A stretch of 7,268 nt of DNA from CAZGYE01 sp964530165 (GTDB lineage: Bacteria > Planctomycetota > Planctomycetia > Planctomycetales > Planctomycetaceae), in assembly GCA_964530165.1 (NCBI GenBank), contig CAZGYE010000298.1:1-7268 (forward strand), written 5' to 3'. Under the pieces are notes generated by a model. The model had not been told where the DNA came from and made no database searches. It saw only the letters and a list, made by a program, of their open reading frames with translations. A program made the translations under genes and the position numbers. How positions within the stretch are numbered: position 1 is the stretch's first letter; each line of letters begins with the position of its first letter. This document shows positions 5,550-7,268 of the stretch, piece after piece.

Positions 5550-6695
5550 AAGGACCAACTTTGTCAACTCGGGCCGGCAATTCAGCCGCAGCGGATGCCG
5601 CCCCGAGATGCCGCGGGAAACGTACAACAACGTCGGCTCTTCCCAAAAGGCGCCCGAGAAGTAGCGGACCCCGTGTCGGCTCGGCGAGTAAACCGGGCCG
5701 ATGACGGGCAGAACCACCTGGCCACCGTGATTGTGGCCCGCCAGCATCAGATCGACGCACTGACGTCTCGCCCAAGGGAGATGATCGGGCGTGTGACTCA
5801 ACAGCAACCGAAAGGCGTCGGCGGGAGCAAGCGAGAAATCGGGATGCGTTCCCATCCAGGGGAGTTCCGTTCCGCCGATCACAAGCGGGTGGCCTTTGTG
5901 GTCCAGCGTCGTCGTCTTGCCGGCGACGTCCTGCCAGCCAAGCTCAGCCAGTTGAGAGCGGATTTGTTCCGCGTCGAGGTACCAATCGTGATTCCCAAGA
6001 ACGAAATAGCAGCCCAGCGGTGCACTGAGCCGTCCGAGCGTCGTCGGCAACCATTCGCTGAATCGCTGGCGGTCGAGCAAGTCGCCGGTGAATACGATCA
6101 GGTCGGCTTCCTGCCCGGCGGACAGTTCCGCCACGTGCTCGAAGAACGACCGGTCCAGCGTTCCGATGAAGTGCAAATCGGTCAGGTGCAGAATCGACAG
6201 GCCATCCCACGATCGCGGCAAACGAGGCAGTCGATAGATTTTCTCGGAGACTTCGACCTGAAAGATTTCGTTGCCGGGAAAGCCGGTCAGGTAGCGAAAC
6301 GGACCGTCAGCCACCGGCCGATGGCCAAGACGTTCTTCCACGTTCACCACGCGCGAATGGTTCGAGATCTGGGCTGCCGGAAGCCGCCGAAAGCTCCACC
6401 GAATCACCGAATACGCCAGGCCCGCGGTCCCCAAACCGCACAGACCGAGATAAACCCGCCAGCCAACTGGAACGTTCGACCAGGTGCCGCCGGCAAGCAG
6501 TTCGTGGCCACGGGTCCCCATAAACCACAGCAGCACAATGGGAAACACTGGAATCAGAACGTCATGCAGGTGCCGGAAGCGGCGGAGTATCTCGCTACGC
6601 ACCGGCCGCGCATGCAACCGGTTGACCAGCGTCACCAGCAGTTCGGTGTGACCGGCCACCAGGAGAAACAGCAGCAAGAAATTGAACCAAAACAT
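5535..6695 (-). CDS. Membrane-anchored calcineurin-like phosphoesterase (YkuE/YaeI/LpxG type)
   Basis: This 386-residue metallophosphoesterase has an N-terminal membrane region. Hydrophobic segments lie at about 1-24 (MFWFNFLLLFLLVAG), 46-60 (VLIPVFPIVLLWFMG) and 80-98 (VYLGLCGLGTAGLAYSV). The catalytic domain starts near 165 with every metal-binding block: LTDLHF (D173, H175), GDLLD (D205), GNHDW (N235, H236), SHTPD (H301) and AGHNHGGQ (H321, H323). Proteins of this build include Bacillus YkuE and chlamydial LpxG, a UDP-2,3-diacylglucosamine hydrolase of lipid A synthesis. A lipid A or other envelope role is therefore possible but unproven. The ATG at 6695 is preferred because it begins the first hydrophobic segment. 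A TTG at 6725 lies in a heptamer array. The last residues RIED and the TGA stop come from another array. It is the likely first gene of a two-gene unit with the glycosyltransferase. Confidence 0.87.
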   Translation of the reverse strand: MFWFNFLLLFLLVAGHTELLVTLVNRLHARPVRSEILRRFRHLHDVLIPVFPIVLLWFMGTRGHELLAGGTWSNVPVGWRVYLGLCGLGTAGLAYSVIRWSFRRLPAAQISNHSRVVNVEERLGHRPVADGPFRYLTGFPGNEIFQVEVSEKIYRLPRLPRSWDGLSILHLTDLHFIGTLDRSFFEHVAELSAGQEADLIVFTGDLLDRQRFSEWLPTTLGRLSAPLGCYFVLGNHDWYLDAEQIRSQLAELGWQDVAGKTTTLDHKGHPLVIGGTELPWMGTHPDFSLAPADAFRLLLSHTPDHLPWARRQCVDLMLAGHNHGGQVVLPVIGPVYSPSRHGVRYFSGAFWEEPTLLYVSRGISGRHPLRLNCRPELTKLVLRIED

Positions 6696-6713
6696 TTCGA
6701 CGTGTCCGAAACG

Positions 6714-6734
6714 GATAATCGACAATCGTCAATC
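6714..6734. repeat. Heptamer tandem array, three units (GATAATC, GACAATC, GTCAATC)
   Basis: Three contiguous 7-bp units lie 18 bp upstream of the phosphoesterase ATG. On that gene's strand they read GATTGAC, GATTGTC and GATTATC, the orientation that contains TGA. This differs from the other arrays next to start codons. The 45 bp between this array and the next one (6735-6779) hold only a weak hairpin (GTTTCC 6760-6765 and GGAAAC 6772-6777). Confidence 0.75.
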
Positions 6735-6779
6735 CAAGACCGCGAGAATTCTACGGCCTGTTTCCGTTTAGGGAAACTG

Positions 6780-6814
6780 CAATTGTCAATCTTCAATCAT
6801 CAATCGAAAATCAT
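6780..6814. repeat. Heptamer tandem array, five units, before the UbiD-family gene
   Basis: Five contiguous units (CAATTGT, CAATCTT, CAATCAT, CAATCGA, AAATCAT) end 3 bp before the ATG of the UbiD-family gene. They occupy the place where a Shine-Dalgarno motif would be expected, and none is present. The orientation is stop-free on the strand of the downstream gene. Confidence 0.8.
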
Positions 6815-6817
6815 CCT

Positions 6818-7268
6818 ATGGGCTATCGCAATCTGAAGGAATGTATCGATGATCTCGAACGAACCGGACGGTTGGTTCGCATCGAAGAAGAAGTCAATCC
6901 GCATCTGGAAGCGGCCGAGATTCAGCGGCGGGTTTACGCGGCTCAGGGACCGGCCGTCTATTATGCGCGGGTCAAGGGCTGCCGCTTCCCTATGGTCAGC
7001 AACCTGTTCGGCACCGTCGAGCGGACCCGCTTTCTGTTTCGCGATACGCTCGCAGCGGTCCGGCGCCTGATCGAACTGAAGATCGACCCGACAGAGTTCT
7101 GGAAACAACCGCTACGTTACCGCGACGTGCCGCGAACGCTGTGGTCCATGCGGCCGAAAAAGGTTTCCGGCGGACCAGTTCTGGCGAATCGGACGGCCAT
7201 CGACCAATTGCCGCAGGTCAAGTCGTGGCCGGACGACGCCGGCGCGTTCTTGACACTGCCGGAGGTTT
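6818..7268 (+). CDS. UbiD-family decarboxylase, N-terminal part (3' truncated by window)
   Basis: An open frame from the ATG at 6818 runs off the right edge with no stop, giving 150 residues. It matches the N-terminus of UbiD-like carboxy-lyases, which use prenylated FMN to remove carboxylate from aromatic or unsaturated acids, for example 4-hydroxy-3-polyprenylbenzoate in quinone synthesis. Visible conserved parts are the start MGYRNLKECIDDLERTGRLV, GPAVYYARVKGCRFPMVSNL followed by FGT (about 44-66), and LPQVKSWPDDAGAFLTLPEV at the right edge. The cofactor-binding and catalytic E-R-E residues lie beyond the window. The ATG agrees with the family's usual first residues. No Shine-Dalgarno motif is present because a heptamer array ends 3 bp upstream. 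A role in menaquinone synthesis is plausible for a planctomycete but is inferred. UbiD relatives acting on other aromatic acids cannot be excluded. Confidence 0.88.
   Translation, partial: MGYRNLKECIDDLERTGRLVRIEEEVNPHLEAAEIQRRVYAAQGPAVYYARVKGCRFPMVSNLFGTVERTRFLFRDTLAAVRRLIELKIDPTEFWKQPLRYRDVPRTLWSMRPKKVSGGPVLANRTAIDQLPQVKSWPDDAGAFLTLPEV

Noticed and set aside
6760..6777. Small hairpin GTTTCC/GGAAAC between the last two heptamer arrays
   Set aside because: A six-base stem with no T-tract or other context is expected by chance, so it is not listed as a separate feature.
5595..6836. Long open frame (413 codons) on the plus strand opposite the phosphoesterase
   Set aside because: It is antisense to a gene with complete catalytic motifs, has no recognisable domain and has an Arg/Gln-rich composition typical of a shadow frame in GC-rich DNA.

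Overview
The window looks chromosomal, from a GC-rich bacterium, most likely a planctomycete (Pirellulales-like). I infer this from the style of the proteins, the near absence of Shine-Dalgarno motifs, and palindromic and heptamer repeats of a kind I associate with planctomycete genomes. No search was run, so the assignment is tentative. There are no rRNA or tRNA genes, CRISPR arrays, transposases or defence genes.

Layout, left to right. (1) The C-terminal end of the DNA translocase FtsK (+), running in from the left edge. (2) A composite palindromic repeat (copy 1) that begins on the ftsK stop codon. (3) A PPP-type calcineurin-like protein phosphatase (+), overlapping tail to tail by 23 bp with (4) a PLP-dependent DegT/DnrJ/EryC1/StrS sugar aminotransferase (-). 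(5) A short divergent intergenic region made almost entirely of two heptamer arrays facing each other. (6) A CobW/G3E-family GTP-binding protein (+). (7) Composite repeat copy 2, inverted relative to copy 1, in the convergent gap. (8) A GT4-type glycosyltransferase (-) carrying a perfect palindrome of two 31-bp arms inside its reading frame, preceded on the same strand by (9) a membrane-anchored calcineurin-like phosphoesterase (-). (10) A further heptamer-rich gap and the N-terminal part of a UbiD-family decarboxylase (+), which runs off the right edge.

The genes are mostly housekeeping or envelope related. The aminotransferase, the glycosyltransferase and the membrane phosphoesterase could all serve cell-surface glycan or lipid synthesis, but they do not form one clear cluster. 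The phosphoesterase and glycosyltransferase are probably cotranscribed.

I see no new multi-gene system. The unusual content is the repeats. A 7-bp repeat (GATTGNN or its complement) fills gene junctions. Its arrays supply stop codons to two genes and encode the first residues of at least one, probably two. Their orientation follows a rule in five of the six gene-contacting cases: free of stops on the strand entering a gene, rich in TGA on the strand leaving one. A separate palindrome, stop-free in all six frames, has become part of the glycosyltransferase linker. Two copies of a modular hairpin element sit at gene 3' ends.
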